Positions 63,361 to 64,000 of a DNA stretch of 64,000 nucleotides are shown one piece after another. Source of the stretch: Paenalicyclobacillus mengziensis (GTDB taxonomy: Bacteria; Bacillota; Bacilli; Alicyclobacillales; Alicyclobacillaceae). Every line of letters starts with the position of its first letter. The stretch's first letter is position 1. The notes below the pieces were generated by a model. That model saw nothing but the letters and a program-made list of their open reading frames with translations. It ran no database searches and had not been told where the DNA came from. The DNA is taken from assembly GCF_017298635.1 (NCBI RefSeq), contig NZ_CP071182.1, positions 1,860,001-1,924,000 of the forward strand. The letters are read 5' to 3'. The translations under genes were made by a program, and so were the position numbers.

Positions 63361-64000
63361 TTGTCAAACGTCGAAAAACTGGTTCAAGACTTCAGAAACG
63401 AAGTAGCGCGGATATTGCACTTCGAAGAAGCGATGTATTTGATGGAGTGGGACCTGCGTACGGGGGCACCAAAGCGCGGAGTTCCGCTGCGGGCGGAAGC
63501 GATTGGTACCCTGTCGGACGAGGTGTTCCGGGCAAAAACCAGCCCGAGGATGGAATCGTATCTGAACCGACTGTCTGACCCAGACGTCTTTGCAACGCTG
63601 GATTCTGTGACCGCAGGTACGGTCCGTGAGTTGAAGCGGCAGTTTGACCGGGACAAGGCCATCCCAGCGGATCGGAAAAAGGCGTTTGTCATGCTGACGT
63701 CAGAGGCACAGTCTGTTTGGGAAGAGGCCAAGGAAACGTCTGATTTCGAGCTGTTCCGTCCATATCTCGAACGTATTGTGGATATGCAGTTGGAATTTAT
63801 CGACTACTGGGGATTCGAGAACGACCCTTACGATACACTGCTCCACCACTTTGAACCCGGCTTGACTGTTGCCGAACTTGACCCCATCTTCCGTAACCTG
63901 CGCCAAGAGACGGTCAGACTGCTGCAGGACATTGTTGCCTCAGGTGTCCGCCCGGAGGTGGGGCCGCTACTTCAGGATTTCCCCATCTGGCAGCAACGGG
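63361..64000 (+). CDS. M32-family carboxypeptidase, N-terminal part (runs off window)
   Basis: The open frame from TTG 63361 to the window end codes 213 residues. The start LSNVEKLVQDFRNEVARILH then MEWDLRTGAPKRGVPLRAEA and GTLSDEVFRAKTS matches the N-terminus of thermostable (M32) carboxypeptidases; the later FIDYWGFENDPYDTLLHHFEPG is also typical. The HExxH zinc motif would lie beyond the window. GGAAAGGGAG is six bases upstream of the TTG. It removes C-terminal residues from peptides in the cytoplasm. Confidence 0.9.
   Translation, partial: MSNVEKLVQDFRNEVARILHFEEAMYLMEWDLRTGAPKRGVPLRAEAIGTLSDEVFRAKTSPRMESYLNRLSDPDVFATLDSVTAGTVRELKRQFDRDKAIPADRKKAFVMLTSEAQSVWEEAKETSDFELFRPYLERIVDMQLEFIDYWGFENDPYDTLLHHFEPGLTVAELDPIFRNLRQETVRLLQDIVASGVRPEVGPLLQDFPIWQQR

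Overview
The window reads as chromosome of an aerobic, spore-forming member of the Bacillota, most like Alicyclobacillaceae. This is an inference from gene content (CotF-like spore coat genes, a YjzC-type protein, a YkoE/YkoDC thiamine-precursor transporter behind a TPP riboswitch, an A2-type haem-copper oxidase, short-form HisG with HisZ, a short 6-phosphogluconate dehydrogenase), strong GGAGG-type ribosome sites and frequent TTG and GTG starts. No rRNA, tRNA or CRISPR array was seen. The first and last genes run off the window.

Layout. 0-9 kb: end of a uracil/xanthine permease, an M24 peptidase/creatinase-like gene with a creatininase-family gene, an M20 dipeptidase, an MFS transporter, a HI0933-type flavoprotein and an iron alcohol dehydrogenase. 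9.3-13.2 kb: an IS1634-like insertion sequence that carries a group II intron between its transposase gene and right end; the IS has a 6-bp target duplication and splits an older repeat array. 13.5-22 kb: aconitase, an alanyl-tRNA editing protein, a THUMP rRNA methyltransferase, a TagO/WecA-like enzyme and a second MFS transporter. 22.4-27 kb: a terminal oxidase operon (subunits II and I, haem O synthase, subunit III, a 38-residue membrane peptide), then a separate 7-TM protein. 27.9-31.4 kb: yjzC, class I aldolase, divergent ispG and a MOSC gene. 33.1-40.3 kb: hisZ-G-D-B-H-A-F-IE, complete for histidine synthesis except hisC and histidinol-phosphate phosphatase. 41-49.4 kb: a GalT/HIT-like protein, a Cof-type phosphatase, a metallo-hydrolase, the TPP riboswitch with its ECF transporter, and transketolase. 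49.5-64 kb: TetR and LysR regulators divergent from an M3 oligopeptidase, mnmA, two coat-like genes, an unrecognised 304-residue protein with a faint ThyX look, gnd, a cyclase-family gene, zwf, a remnant of a short-chain dehydrogenase, a sulfurtransferase, a NAGPA-type protein and the start of an M32 carboxypeptidase.

The most unusual content is repetitive. A modular element made of degenerate 53-54-bp units recurs at three intergenic loci (about 9.07-9.31 kb continuing at 13.2 kb, 31.76-32.6 kb, 40.54-40.82 kb) with the same internal step pattern (53-53-44/45-54-54). Beside these loci, and widely at gene 3' ends, lie clean tandem arrays of 7-30 bp, often 11 or 13 bp. Similar short duplications enter coding sequence in the HisIE linker, the HisZ tail and the ECF ATPase linker.

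Metabolically, tkt, gnd and zwf give most of the pentose phosphate pathway, aconitase and the oxidase fit respiratory growth, and IspG supplies isoprenoids that TagO (undecaprenyl phosphate) and haem O synthase (farnesyl diphosphate) consume.
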